Under the pieces are notes generated by a model that saw only the letters and a list, made by a program, of their open reading frames with translations, had not been told where the DNA came from and searched no databases. A DNA stretch of 64,000 nucleotides from Rhodanobacteraceae bacterium ZG21-1 (lineage in GTDB: Bacteria > Pseudomonadota > Gammaproteobacteria > Xanthomonadales > Rhodanobacteraceae), in the NCBI GenBank assembly GCA_021390615.1, contig JAJEJU010000024.1, forward strand, positions 434,001 through 498,000, in the 5' to 3' direction. The stretch's first letter is position 1. Every line of letters starts with the position of its first letter. Below are positions 1 to 11,508 of the stretch, one piece after another. The position numbers and the translations under genes were made by a program.

Positions 1-446
1 TCGGGCGCGGCCATGGTATGGCGCGACGCGGCCGCGGCGTTGCTCATGGCCTGCAGATGCGACAGCGCCGCGATCAGCGCGTAGGTGGTCACATTCTCCA
101 GCGACTGCCACACGGTGCCGCCGGCCGAGAGGGGGTGTACCACGAAGCCGTTCGGACCCACGCCGTTGAACAAGCCGAACAGGATGATCAGCAGGCCGTA
201 CGACAGGGCGCAGAACGCAGCGCACAGCAGGATATGGGCGATCAGCTGAAGCAGCGCCGGCCTGCCGACCAGCTGCCGCACCACGATATGGCGCACCATC
301 GCCCCGAAGATCACTACCGGCACGGTATTGGCGACCGCGCCGAGCAGGCTCCCGGCAAGATCGAGGCCCATGGCCAGCCGCATCGTGACCGCATAGGCCA
401 CGAAGATGCCGGCGATCACCAGGAGATCAAAGTGCCGTGGCTTCAT
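1..446 (-). CDS. Multi-helix membrane protein, N-terminal part only (possible membrane sensor/regulator)
   Basis: Reading the minus strand from an ATG at 446 gives an uninterrupted frame of 148 codons that runs off the left edge. The start MKPRHFDLLVIAGIF is followed by about four hydrophobic stretches (near residues 7-25, 30-50, 62-90 and 115-130). The layout, N-terminal helices followed by a more polar Ala/Ser-rich linker (HTMAAPD) at the window edge, is typical of LytTR-type membrane regulators or histidine kinases in this group. No catalytic or DNA-binding domain is inside the window, so the function is a guess. An AAGG lies directly before the ATG. The coding call is fairly safe; the family is not. 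Confidence 0.65.
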   Translation of the reverse strand, partial: MKPRHFDLLVIAGIFVAYAVTMRLAMGLDLAGSLLGAVANTVPVVIFGAMVRHIVVRQLVGRPALLQLIAHILLCAAFCALSYGLLIILFGLFNGVGPNGFVVHPLSAGGTVWQSLENVTTYALIAALSHLQAMSNAAAASRHTMAAP

Positions 447-812
447 CCTTTATCCCGCATCCCATCCCCGTTCAGATTCAAAGCGCATTCGATTTTCCCC
501 ATGCCGCTGCGCTTGCGCCGATCGCCTGCCGAGGAGCCAGACGCCATCCTAGCCGCTTAACGCCGTGCGGCAACTTGACGGCACCCGGGCGATTCCGCCG
601 CGGCGTCACAAACCTGATGGCTCGCGTGCGCCGTCACTCTCCGCCGCAGGCATGAGAGCAAAGCCGCTTCCATAGTGACCGGCGCCGAAGCTATCGGCGG
701 ATCGGGAGACCAGGGCCGAATCAGGCGCGTTGCGCTGCGAAGCGGCGCCGCCGGCCGGGTGCCAGGCGCAGCCGCAGGACACGCCGCCCCGTTCCCTGCG
801 CGAGTCGCCGGA
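447..812. other. Intergenic stretch with no convincing gene
   Basis: This 366-base region lies between two leftward genes. Frames that are open here have compositions typical of GC-rich antisense frames and show no recognisable domain. It must hold the promoter of the truncated leftward membrane gene, but I see no clear -35/-10 pair and no terminator hairpin with a T tract after cnoX. Confidence 0.5.
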
Positions 813-1694
813 TCAGAACAGCAGCGAGGCCATCCGGCGACGATAGCGGCCGACCAGTTCCGCGTCGTTGAGCGTGGCGAAGGCCGCCAGCAGGCGCTTC
901 TTGGCCTGGCCGTCCTGCCAGTCGCGGGCGTGCTGCAGGATCGCCAGGAACTGCTCCAGTCCGCCGCTGGCGTCACCTTCCAGCAACAGCCGCACGCCGA
1001 GCAGGTCGCGCGCCGCCCAGTCGCTGCCGTCGGCCTGCACCCGGCGCTGCAGCTCTTCCAGCGCCGGCGCACCGTCCAGCGCTCGCGCCAGATCGAGCTG
1101 GCTGCGCAGGCGTACGGCGCGCTCGTCGGTAGCGAGCTTGGCCGGCAGGGCCTGCAGCTCCGCCGCCGCGGCATCGACCTGGCCGACGCGCATCAGCGCC
1201 AGGGCCAGGTCCAGCTTCAGTTCGGCCTTTTCAGGTTCGGCGGCGATCGCCTGCTGCAGGCGGTTCAGCGTCTGCTCCGGCGTCTCGGCAGGCGCCTGAT
1301 CGAGTGCGGCATCGGCTTCGTCGGCTTCCAGCGGCTGCACATGGCGCGACAGGAACTCGCGCAACTGGCCCGCAGGCAGCGCGCCGGCGAAGCCGTCCAG
1401 GATCTGGCCGTCCTTCACCAGCATCACCGTGGGAATGCTGCGGATGCCGAAGATGCCTGCCAGTTCCTGATGCTTGTCGACGTCGACCTTGCCCAGCCGG
1501 AACGCGCCGTTGTATTCGGCGGCGAGCTTCTCCAGCAGGGGCCCCAGGGTCTTGCACGGTTCGCACCACTCGGCCCAGAAATCGAGCAGCACCGGCGTAT
1601 CCAGCGAGCCCTGCAGCACCTCGGTCTCGAAATTGCCCTGATCCACGTCGAACACATGGCTGGAAGCTGGGCCTGGGGCGGTGGCGTCGGTCAC
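813..1694 (-). CDS. cnoX: Thioredoxin-TPR co-chaperone CnoX (YbbN)
   Basis: The protein combines an N-terminal thioredoxin fold with a C-terminal TPR-like helical region. The active-site segment FWAEWCEPCKTLGP carries a CEPC motif, followed by the cis-proline segment RSIPTVMLVKDG. The second half has repeated helical pairs rich in Ala and Leu (PEKAELKLDLALALMRVGQ and similar), as in CnoX/YbbN, which protects proteins from over-oxidation and hands them to GroEL. I place the start at the GTG at 1694 because GGAG lies six bases upstream, giving 293 residues, close to the family size. An ATG at 1745 would add 17 residues with no family support. CEPC, unlike the degenerate motif of E. coli YbbN, suggests an active redox site. 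Confidence 0.85.
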   Translation of the reverse strand: MTDATAPGPASSHVFDVDQGNFETEVLQGSLDTPVLLDFWAEWCEPCKTLGPLLEKLAAEYNGAFRLGKVDVDKHQELAGIFGIRSIPTVMLVKDGQILDGFAGALPAGQLREFLSRHVQPLEADEADAALDQAPAETPEQTLNRLQQAIAAEPEKAELKLDLALALMRVGQVDAAAAELQALPAKLATDERAVRLRSQLDLARALDGAPALEELQRRVQADGSDWAARDLLGVRLLLEGDASGGLEQFLAILQHARDWQDGQAKKRLLAAFATLNDAELVGRYRRRMASLLF

Positions 1695-1812
1695 AATGAA
1701 CTCCGGGGCAGGGAATGCGCCCCAGATCGGGGCATGCGTCAGCATATCAAGAGCAGGCGAAGGCCATCTCGGGTTGCGCCAGGTTCAGCAGTGTCATGGT
1801 GGATTTGCGAGA

Positions 1813-2466
1813 ATGCCCGTCATGTCACCGCCGCCAGCCACCCCCGCCACGTCTGCGCCGCCGCACTCGCGGTGGCTGGTCTGCGAGCATTGCGACACGG
1901 TCTACCACCGGCGTGAACTGGCCCGTGGCGAAGCGGCCTACTGCGCCCGCTGCGACGCCCTGCTGGAGCGCCACCATCTGTTCGGCGTGAACGCCATGCT
2001 GGCCCTGGTGCTCACTGCGCTGGTGGTGTTCATCCAGGCCAATATCTGGCCGATCGTCACCCTGGGCCTGAACGGCCAGCAGAACAGCACCACCTTGTGG
2101 GGGACCATCCTGATGATGTGGCGCGAGCATTCGCAGGTGGTCGCGCTGATCGCCGCCTTCACATTGTTCTTCTTTCCGCTAGGCAAGATGTTGTCGCTGG
2201 GCTGGCTGCTGTCGTTCGCGCGGCTGGGGCGTCGGGCGCCGGGTTTCCGGCCGATGATGGTGGCGTTGCATTACCTGAGGCCATGGACGATGAGCGAGGT
2301 GTTCGTGCTGGGCGCGCTGGTGGCGATCGTGAAAGCGCGCGCGTATTTCGACGTGCTGCCCGACCCGGGCATCTACGCCTATGCCGCGCTGACCCTGCTG
2401 ATCACCTTGTTCGCCACCATCGACCTGCGTCGCCTGTGGGACCTGGTGCCCGAGGGCGGTGCGTGA
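1813..2466 (+). CDS. pqiA: PqiA-family membrane protein, first half
   Basis: This is the first of two consecutive PqiA-domain genes. It opens with a zinc-ribbon-like pair of motifs, CEHC and CARC, then has about four transmembrane helices (HLFGVNAMLALVLTALVVFI, VVALIAAFTLFFFPLGKML and later ones). PqiA proteins sit in the inner membrane and work with the MCE protein PqiB and lipoprotein PqiC in transport between the two membranes. In E. coli the two homologous halves are one polypeptide; here they are separate, and this gene's stop overlaps the next start by four bases (GTGA). The start at 1813 (MPVMSPPP) is preferred; an ATG at 1822 is also possible. It is divergent from cnoX, so its promoter lies within about 120 bases. 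Confidence 0.85.
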   Translation: MPVMSPPPATPATSAPPHSRWLVCEHCDTVYHRRELARGEAAYCARCDALLERHHLFGVNAMLALVLTALVVFIQANIWPIVTLGLNGQQNSTTLWGTILMMWREHSQVVALIAAFTLFFFPLGKMLSLGWLLSFARLGRRAPGFRPMMVALHYLRPWTMSEVFVLGALVAIVKARAYFDVLPDPGIYAYAALTLLITLFATIDLRRLWDLVPEGGA

Positions 2467-3086
2467 GCGCGCTGCCGCGTGCGAGCGAGCTCGGCCTGAT
2501 CGGCTGCCACGTGTGCGGCCTGGTCTGCCGCGACAGCGGGCGGGACGATACCGACTGCCCGCGCTGCGGCGCGGCGCTGCACCGGCGCAAGCCATCCACC
2601 TACGTGCGCAGCTGGGCCCTGCTGGCGGCCGCCTTCATGTTCTACATCCCGGCCAACGTGCTGCCGATCATGCGCACGGTGAGCCTGGGCGATGTCGACG
2701 ACAACACCATCCTCAGCGGCGTGGTCGAGCTGTGGGTGAAAGGCTCGCCCGGACTGGCGGTGATCGTGTTCAGCGCGAGCATCGTGGTGCCGATGCTGAA
2801 GTTCTTCGCCATGACCGTGTTGCTGATCGGCGCGCAGCGGCATACCGACTGGGCGCAGCTGCAGCGCGCCAAGCTCTACCGGCTGGTCGAGTTCATCGGC
2901 TACTGGTCGATGCTCGATGTGTTTGTGGTGGCGCTGCTGACCGCGCTGGTGCGCTTCAACGTGCTCAGTTCGGTGGAGCCGCTGCCGGGAGTGATCTTTT
3001 TCGGGCTGACCGTGGTGCTGACCATGCTCGCCTCCATCAGTTTCGATCCGCGCCTGACCTGGGACGACAGGAATACGCATGACTGA
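2463..3086 (+). CDS. pqiA: PqiA-family membrane protein, second half
   Basis: A 207-residue protein starting at the GTG that overlaps the previous stop codon. It repeats the PqiA plan: CHVC and CPRC zinc-ribbon motifs near residues 15-36, then helices including SWALLAAAFMFYIPANVLPI and IVVPMLKFFAMTVLLIGA. The IPANVLPIM segment is a PqiA hallmark. Its end overlaps pqiB by eight bases (ATGACTGA), so all three are translationally coupled. It probably forms a heterodimeric PqiA-like inner-membrane unit with its neighbour. The GTG start is supported by exact overlap spacing and because no other start fits the domain boundary. Confidence 0.85.
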   Translation: MSALPRASELGLIGCHVCGLVCRDSGRDDTDCPRCGAALHRRKPSTYVRSWALLAAAFMFYIPANVLPIMRTVSLGDVDDNTILSGVVELWVKGSPGLAVIVFSASIVVPMLKFFAMTVLLIGAQRHTDWAQLQRAKLYRLVEFIGYWSMLDVFVVALLTALVRFNVLSSVEPLPGVIFFGLTVVLTMLASISFDPRLTWDDRNTHD

Positions 3087-4755
3087 CCCACGCAATCCGA
3101 ACGCCGACGAGGATCTGCCCCAGCCGATCGTGCGCAGGCACCGCCACAACGCCTGGCTGATCTGGCTGGTGCCGGCGCTGGCGGCGCTGGTCGGCATCTC
3201 GCTGGTGGTCAACAGCTGGCTGCAGGCAGGCCCGGTGATCGCCATCAGCTTCCAGAGCGCCGAAGGCCTCGAAGCCAACAAGACGCCGGTGAAGTACAAG
3301 AACGTGGTGATCGGCAAGGTCCACAGCATCCGGCTCAGCGAGGACCGCAGCAAGGTGGTGGTGAAGGTGGCGCTGGAGAAGAACGCGGCCAGCTTCGCCA
3401 CCAAGGACACCCGCTACTGGGTGGTGCGCCCGCGCATTGGCCTGGGCGGCGTGTCCGGCGTGGACACCTTGCTGTCCGGCGCCTTCATCGGCGCCGACGT
3501 TGGCGATTCGAAAGAGTCGCGCAACGACTTCGAAGGGCTGGAGATCCCGCCCAGCGTGACCCACGGCGTGCCGGGCAAGAGCTTCACCCTGCATGCCGAC
3601 GACCTCGGTTCGCTGGATATCGGCTCGCCGGTGTACTACCGGCGCATCCAGGTCGGCCAGGTGGTGTCCTACAAGCTCGACGCGAACTGCAAGTGCGTGT
3701 CGGTGCAGGTGTTCGTGAAGGGCCCGAACGATCAGTACGTGACTCATTCGACGCGCTTCTGGAACGCCAGCGGGGTGGACCTCACGGTGGGTGCGGACGG
3801 GCTCAAGCTGAATACCCAGTCGCTGGCCACCGTGCTGGCCGGCGGCGTGGCCTTCCAGGATCCGGCCGGTCCGCACGACGCCAGCCCGGCCTCGGAAAAC
3901 GACAGCTACCAGCTGTTCGGCGACATGACTACGGCGATGGCGCCGCCCGACGGCGAGCCGCGCTACATCCGCATGCGCTTCGACCAGTCCCTGCGCGGCC
4001 TTGCGGTGGGCGCGCCGGTGGAGTTCCTCGGCATCAACATCGGCAAGGTGGTGTCGGTCAACCTCGACTACGACGAAACCACCCATCGCTTCCCGATCCT
4101 GGTCGGCGCGGTGGTCTATCCGCAGCGGCTGGGGCGTGCGCAGGACAAGCTGGCCGCGCAGGCGCAGCGGCAGGGCGACGACGTCGACATGTCGCACATG
4201 ATGGGCGTGCTGATCGAGCACGGCCTGCGCGCGCAGGCGCGCAGCGGCAACCTGCTGACCGGTCAGCTGTACATAGCGCTGGACTTCGTGCCCAAGGCGC
4301 CGAAGGTGGACTACGACCCGAGCGCCAAGCCGCTGATGATTCCGACCGTGCCGGGCAGCTTCGACAAGCTGCAGGAGCAGCTCGGCGAGATCGTCGACAA
4401 GATCCAGAAGATTCCGTTCGACAGCATCGGCAAGCATCTCGACGACACGCTCGGCCAGCTCGACACCACGCTCAAGCAGGTCAACGGCGAAGTGCTGCCG
4501 GCCTTCACCGGCACCTTGCAGAACGCCAAGCAGACCCTGGGCCATGCCGATCAGGTGCTGTCCAGCGATTCGCCGCTGCAGCAGAACCTCGGCAACACCT
4601 TGCAGGAACTCGAGCGCATGGCCCGTTCGCTGCGCGTGCTCAGCGACTATCTCGGCAGCCATCCGGAGTCGCTGATCCGCGGCCGCCGCGCCGACGCCCC
4701 CCAGCCGCCGCCGGCCGAGCCACCCGCCGCCACACAATCAGGGAGCAAACCATGA
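3079..4755 (+). CDS. pqiB: PqiB-like MCE-domain intermembrane transport protein
   Basis: This 558-residue protein has one N-terminal transmembrane anchor (about residues 27-50) followed by three MCE domains. Each shows the VxYxxxxVGxV-type signature: near residue 70 (TPVKYKNVVIGKV), near 192 (SPVYYRRIQVGQV) and near 312 (APVEFLGINIGKV). The C-terminal 130 residues are predicted alpha-helical (KLQEQLGEIVDKIQKI, LDTTLKQVNGEV), matching the long needle-forming helix of PqiB. In E. coli PqiB hexamers span the periplasm and move lipids between membranes. It overlaps pqiA upstream and pqiC downstream by a few bases, forming one operon. A Pro/Ala-rich tail ends the protein. Confidence 0.92.
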   Translation: MTDPRNPNADEDLPQPIVRRHRHNAWLIWLVPALAALVGISLVVNSWLQAGPVIAISFQSAEGLEANKTPVKYKNVVIGKVHSIRLSEDRSKVVVKVALEKNAASFATKDTRYWVVRPRIGLGGVSGVDTLLSGAFIGADVGDSKESRNDFEGLEIPPSVTHGVPGKSFTLHADDLGSLDIGSPVYYRRIQVGQVVSYKLDANCKCVSVQVFVKGPNDQYVTHSTRFWNASGVDLTVGADGLKLNTQSLATVLAGGVAFQDPAGPHDASPASENDSYQLFGDMTTAMAPPDGEPRYIRMRFDQSLRGLAVGAPVEFLGINIGKVVSVNLDYDETTHRFPILVGAVVYPQRLGRAQDKLAAQAQRQGDDVDMSHMMGVLIEHGLRAQARSGNLLTGQLYIALDFVPKAPKVDYDPSAKPLMIPTVPGSFDKLQEQLGEIVDKIQKIPFDSIGKHLDDTLGQLDTTLKQVNGEVLPAFTGTLQNAKQTLGHADQVLSSDSPLQQNLGNTLQELERMARSLRVLSDYLGSHPESLIRGRRADAPQPPPAEPPAATQSGSKP

Positions 4756-5363
4756 TGCACGCGCGACATTGGCTGGCCGGCGCCCTGGCGCTGGCGCTCG
4801 GCGCCTGCGCCTCGGCCCCGGTGAGCTACTACACGCTGATCGCGCCGGCGAACGACGGTGCGGCGGCCCCGCCGGCCTCCGCGGCGCTGCAGTTCGAGCT
4901 GCTGCCGGTCGGCGTGCCGGCCCAGGTGGACCAGCCGCAGCTGGTGGTGCGCCAGGGCGGGCAGGGCGTGGCCATCCTGGAAGGCCAGCGCTGGATCGCG
5001 CCGCTGGGCGAGGAAGTGCGTGGCGCGCTGTCGGCCGATCTGGCGCGCGAACTGCATGCGCGCGATGTCACCGGCCTGCCCGACAACGGCAAGCCGCTGT
5101 TGCGCATCAAGCTCGACCTGCGTCGCTTCGATTCCCAGCCGGGCGCCTACGCGCTGATCGACGCGGCCTGGAGCCTGCGCCTGCCGAACAGCGCCAACAG
5201 CACCGGCCTGGCCTGCGATACCCGCATCAGCGAGAGCGTGGGACCCGGCTACGATGCGCTGGTGCAGGGCCATCAGCGCGCCATTGCGCGGCTGGCCGAG
5301 CGCATCGCGGCGGCGGCCCGGCCGTTCGCCGCCGGCCAGGATGCGAGCTGCCCGGCGGACTGA
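4752..5363 (+). CDS. pqiC: PqiC-like outer-membrane lipoprotein
   Basis: A 203-residue lipoprotein. The signal peptide MMHARHWLAGALALALGAC ends in a lipobox LALGAC, so the mature protein would be acylated on Cys 19. Right after it comes SAPVSYYTL, the start of the ABC-type transport auxiliary (PqiC/DUF330) domain, with the typical GVPAQVDQPQLVVRQG strand. The start codon overlaps the pqiB stop by four bases. PqiC binds the tip of the PqiB needle at the outer membrane, so the four genes from 1813 form a complete PqiAABC transport unit. No terminator with a T tract is visible before leuS. Confidence 0.88.
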   Translation: MMHARHWLAGALALALGACASAPVSYYTLIAPANDGAAAPPASAALQFELLPVGVPAQVDQPQLVVRQGGQGVAILEGQRWIAPLGEEVRGALSADLARELHARDVTGLPDNGKPLLRIKLDLRRFDSQPGAYALIDAAWSLRLPNSANSTGLACDTRISESVGPGYDALVQGHQRAIARLAERIAAAARPFAAGQDASCPAD

Positions 5364-5425
5364 GGCGTCGCGCCGGCGCCCGGGCTGACCGCCGCCGACT
5401 TGGCGGCCGGGGCGCGCTCGGCTAG

Positions 5426-8281
<2,856 letters not shown>

Positions 8282-8290
8282 GGATTTGAG

Positions 8291-8860
8291 ATGAGAGCCA
8301 GCATGAGCCGCCTTTTTCGAGCCTCGCTGCTGCTGATCGTCCTGGCGGGGCTGGGCGGCTGCGGCTTCCACCTGCGCCAGAGCGTGGCGCTGCCGCCGAC
8401 CATGCAGCACATCCACATCAACGGCAACGGCGACCTGCAGCGGCGCCTCACCCGTGCGCTGGTGGCGTCCGGCATCACGGTCGAGGACAAGGGCGGCCCG
8501 GGCATCGCGGAGATGCAGTTCCCGACGTCTAGCTTCAGCACCGAGACGGTGAGCGTGAGCGGCTACGCCCAGGTCACCGAGTACGCGGTGCACTACCACG
8601 TGCAGTTCTACGTCAACGACCACGAGAGCAAGCCGCTGGTGGCGCTGCAGAACATCGAGATGTCGCGCGAGTTCAGCTACGACGCCTACGATCCGATCGG
8701 CAACGCCTCGCAGGTGCAGGAGATCCAGGGCGGTCTGATCGGCGACATGGTGCAGTCGATCCTGTTCCGCCTGCGCGCCGCCGAGAAGCACCCGGAGGCG
8801 CTGAAAGTGCCGCAGTCGGTGGCGCCGCTGCCGACGATCAAGCCGTCGGGATCGCTGTAG
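8291..8860 (+). CDS. lptE: LPS-assembly lipoprotein LptE
   Basis: A 189-residue lipoprotein with a signal peptide (MRASMSRLFRASLLLIVLAG) and a lipobox ending LGGC, followed by the LptE hallmark GFHLRQSVALP. LptE plugs the LptD barrel and delivers lipopolysaccharide to the outer leaflet. It sits between leuS and holA, its normal place. The ATG at 8291 is used; a second in-frame ATG five codons later (MSRLFRAS) would also make a good signal peptide. Spacing of nine bases from leuS and six bases to holA suggests cotranscription. Confidence 0.92.
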   Translation: MRASMSRLFRASLLLIVLAGLGGCGFHLRQSVALPPTMQHIHINGNGDLQRRLTRALVASGITVEDKGGPGIAEMQFPTSSFSTETVSVSGYAQVTEYAVHYHVQFYVNDHESKPLVALQNIEMSREFSYDAYDPIGNASQVQEIQGGLIGDMVQSILFRLRAAEKHPEALKVPQSVAPLPTIKPSGSL

Positions 8861-8866
8861 GCCGCG

Positions 8867-9877
8867 ATGCCGCTGGCGATTCCGCAATGGCAGAAGGCGC
8901 TGGCGGCCGACAGCCTGCGCGCGGTGTACCTGCTGGCCGGCGAAGAGCTGCTGGTGCTGGAGGCCGCCGACGCCCTGCGCGCGCAGGCGCGCCGGCTCGG
9001 CTATGCCGAGCGCGAGGTGCTCGACGTAGGCAACCACTTCGACTGGGACGACCTGGCCCGCGCGGCCGCCGGCATGTCGCTGTTCGCCACGCGGCGCCTG
9101 CTCGACCTGCGCCTGCCCACTGGCCGGCCCGGCAAGGAAGGCGCGGCGGCGATCGGCGAGTTCTGCGCGCAGCCGCCGCCTGACGTCACCCTGCTGATTA
9201 CCGCCAGCGAGTGGAGCAACAAGCACGAGGGTGCCTGGACCAAGAACATCGACAGCGCCGGCGCGCTGGTGGTGTTCAATGCGCCGCGGCCGAACGAATG
9301 GAACGCCTGGATCGGCGCGCGCCTGAGTTCGCGCGGCGTGTCCGCCAGCGCTGACGCGGTGGCCCTGCTGGCCGAACGGGTCGAGGGCAATCTGCTCGCT
9401 GCCGCACAGGAAGTCGACAAGTTGGCGGTGCTGCACGGCCAGGGCCGCCTGGACGCGGCGCAGATGGAAAACCTGGTGGCCGACAGCGCGCGCTACGACG
9501 CCTTCAAGCTGACCGATGCCGCCTTCGCCGGCGACGGCGGCCGGGCGCTGCGCATCCTCGCTGGCCTGCGTGCCGAGGGCGACGAGCTGATCGCCCTGAT
9601 GGGCTGGCTGGTGAACCAGTTGCAGCTCGCCCTGCGCCTGGCCAATGCGCACGACTTCGCCGCGCAGGTGCGCGCCGAACGGTTGTGGCCCGCGCGCGAG
9701 CAGTTGTTCCGCAAGGCCCTGCGCCGCGCGCCGCGCGAGCATTGGCTGCGCTGCCTGGCGCGCGCGGCACGCATCGACCGCATCGCCAAGGGCCGCGAGG
9801 GCGGCGACGCCTGGCTGGAGGCTGAGCGGCTGATCGCCGCGATCGCCGAGCCGCGCGCGGCCGCCGCTCTGGCTTGA
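8867..9877 (+). CDS. holA: DNA polymerase III delta subunit
   Basis: A 336-residue HolA protein, the clamp-loader subunit that opens the beta ring. It begins with the typical YLLAGEELLVLEAADALRA segment, continues with a RecA-like N-terminal domain (SLFATRRLLDLRLPTGRPGK, LLITASEWSNKHEGAW) and ends with a helical collar domain (DAFKLTDAAFAGDGGRALRI). Length and domain order match the family. The frame starts six bases after lptE. Nothing is unusual apart from a long Ala-rich C-terminus. Confidence 0.93.
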   Translation: MPLAIPQWQKALAADSLRAVYLLAGEELLVLEAADALRAQARRLGYAEREVLDVGNHFDWDDLARAAAGMSLFATRRLLDLRLPTGRPGKEGAAAIGEFCAQPPPDVTLLITASEWSNKHEGAWTKNIDSAGALVVFNAPRPNEWNAWIGARLSSRGVSASADAVALLAERVEGNLLAAAQEVDKLAVLHGQGRLDAAQMENLVADSARYDAFKLTDAAFAGDGGRALRILAGLRAEGDELIALMGWLVNQLQLALRLANAHDFAAQVRAERLWPAREQLFRKALRRAPREHWLRCLARAARIDRIAKGREGGDAWLEAERLIAAIAEPRAAAALA

Positions 9878-9899
9878 ACAGGCGCTAGCGAGAACCCTC

Positions 9900-10535
9900 A
9901 TGCAGCCGCTGGCGATCTTCGGAGGCACTTTCGATCCGGTGCATATCGGCCACCTCAGCGTGGCCTGGGAAGCGGCCGAGCTGCTCGGCGCCGAGGTGCG
10001 CCTGCTGCCGGCCAGCGTGCCGCCGCATCGCCCCGCGCCACAGGCCAGCGCAGCGCAACGGGTGGCCATCCTGCATGCGGCGCTGCAGGGCCAGACACGC
10101 TTGAGCGTGGACACGCGCGAGCTGGATCGCGACGGTCCTTCCTACACCATCGACACGCTTGCCGAACTGCGCGCGGAGCAGGGCGAGCGTCCGCTCGTGC
10201 TGCTGCTCGGCGCCGACGCCTTCGCCGGGCTGCCGAGCTGGCACCGCTGGCGCGAGCTGTTCGGCGTGGCGCATATCGGTGTGCTGAGCCGGCCCGGGGT
10301 GGAGATATCTTTTGGCGAGGCCTTACAGCAGGAGCTTGCTGCGCGGCGCGTCGACGACCCCATGACCCTGCACGAAACGCCTGCGGGTCGGGTGGTCGAG
10401 CTGGCGGTGACGCCGCTGGAAGTCTCGGCGACGCGCATTCGCGAGCTGCTGGCGGACGGCCGCGACCCGCGTTATCTATTGCCCGCTGGCGTCTTCGCCG
10501 ATCCGCGCCTGCTGCTGCCTTACCGGAGCGGGTGA
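9900..10535 (+). CDS. nadD: Nicotinate-nucleotide adenylyltransferase
   Basis: A 211-residue nucleotidyltransferase that makes nicotinate adenine dinucleotide in NAD synthesis. The ATP-binding signature is clear: IFGGTFDPVHIGHLS near residues 6-20 includes the HIGH-type motif, and EVSATRIRELL near the C-terminus is the ISSTxIR-like motif. It lies 22 bases after holA. In related genomes rsfS follows directly; here the next gene is a membrane protein and rsfS is 7.3 kb away. Short hairpins (10544-10566 and 10609-10624) follow the stop, but neither is followed by a T tract. Confidence 0.94.
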   Translation: MQPLAIFGGTFDPVHIGHLSVAWEAAELLGAEVRLLPASVPPHRPAPQASAAQRVAILHAALQGQTRLSVDTRELDRDGPSYTIDTLAELRAEQGERPLVLLLGADAFAGLPSWHRWRELFGVAHIGVLSRPGVEISFGEALQQELAARRVDDPMTLHETPAGRVVELAVTPLEVSATRIRELLADGRDPRYLLPAGVFADPRLLLPYRSG

Positions 10536-10692
10536 GGTGAGAGCTGCGCGCTGCATCAGTGCGCAGGTACGGTTGTTCAGATGAAGAATCGGACTTGGGC
10601 AGGGCAAGCTGCCTGACCAGGCAGGGCGGCCAAAAACGAGCGACGTAAGCGACGGGGGCAGGGACGTGACGACGACGCGACAGTGCATTTCA

Positions 10693-11454
10693 ATGGCGCA
10701 ACTCCGCTTTTCGTTGGCGTTGAGCTTGACCGTGATCCTGGCGCATGCCGCCGCCTATCTGCTGCACGAATACGCGCACTCGCTCAGCGCCTGGGCGCTG
10801 GGATGGATGGCCGGCCCGTTCGACATCGATTACGGCCCGCGCACGCTTTACAACATGATTTTCCTCGGCGGCGTGTCGGACAACGTGGACTATCAGCGGA
10901 TCTTCGCCGCGGGCCATGGCTTCGAGGCGGCCTTTATCGCGCTGGCCGGCGCCTTTATCGGCAACGGAGTGGTCTATGCGCTGTGCTACGCGATCATGCG
11001 GTCATCGCGGATAACCTGGCCGGCCGCAGCGATGGCCATCTACGGCCTGGCCCTGATGAGCGCAGGAAACGTGTGGAGCTATGTGCCGATCCGCACCATC
11101 ACCGATCATGCGGACATGGCGATCGCCGCACAGGGCATCGGCCTGCCGCCGCTGCTGCTGTGCCCGTTCCTGCTGGTGCCTGCGCTCTTCATCGTCTATC
11201 ACTTCCACCGGAAGATGCTGCCGCTGGCCCTGAGCAAGGTTGCAGGCGGCTCGCGCGCCAACATGGCCGTGCTGATCGTGGTCACTGCCTACTGGTACTT
11301 CTCCTTCTTCGGCGACGACGGCACCGGTGGCAGGTACGGCCTGGTTTCCCAGCTGCTGTCGATCGCCTCCGTATATTTTCTGTTCCCGCTCAGCGCAATG
11401 TATTTCCTGGTCAGGTATTGCCTGGACGGATCGCCCGCGCGCGCCGCGGACTAG
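10693..11454 (+). CDS. Six-helix membrane protein with an M50-like HExxH motif
   Basis: I do not recognise a named family. The 253-residue protein has about six transmembrane segments. At the end of the first helix is HEYAHSLSAWALG (residues 25-37), which fits the site-2 protease pattern HExxHxxxAxxxG with the same spacing as the clear M50 gene at 38913-40091. A later segment, GNVWSYVPIRTITDH, could supply the N...P...D motif that holds the third zinc ligand. An intramembrane metalloprotease is therefore possible, but the small residue before the second His is Ala rather than Gly. The start could also be the GTG at 10666, preceded by a purine-rich stretch. It has no obvious operon partner and opens the block that separates nadD from rsfS. 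Confidence 0.7.
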   Translation: MAQLRFSLALSLTVILAHAAAYLLHEYAHSLSAWALGWMAGPFDIDYGPRTLYNMIFLGGVSDNVDYQRIFAAGHGFEAAFIALAGAFIGNGVVYALCYAIMRSSRITWPAAAMAIYGLALMSAGNVWSYVPIRTITDHADMAIAAQGIGLPPLLLCPFLLVPALFIVYHFHRKMLPLALSKVAGGSRANMAVLIVVTAYWYFSFFGDDGTGGRYGLVSQLLSIASVYFLFPLSAMYFLVRYCLDGSPARAAD

Positions 11455-11508
11455 GGACCTGCGCGCCACGGCGCCGCGGTTCGCCGCGAAGCATCGGATA
11501 TCGATGCC

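Noticed and set aside
10544-10624. A terminator after nadD
   Set aside because: The small hairpins present have six-base stems and no T tract.
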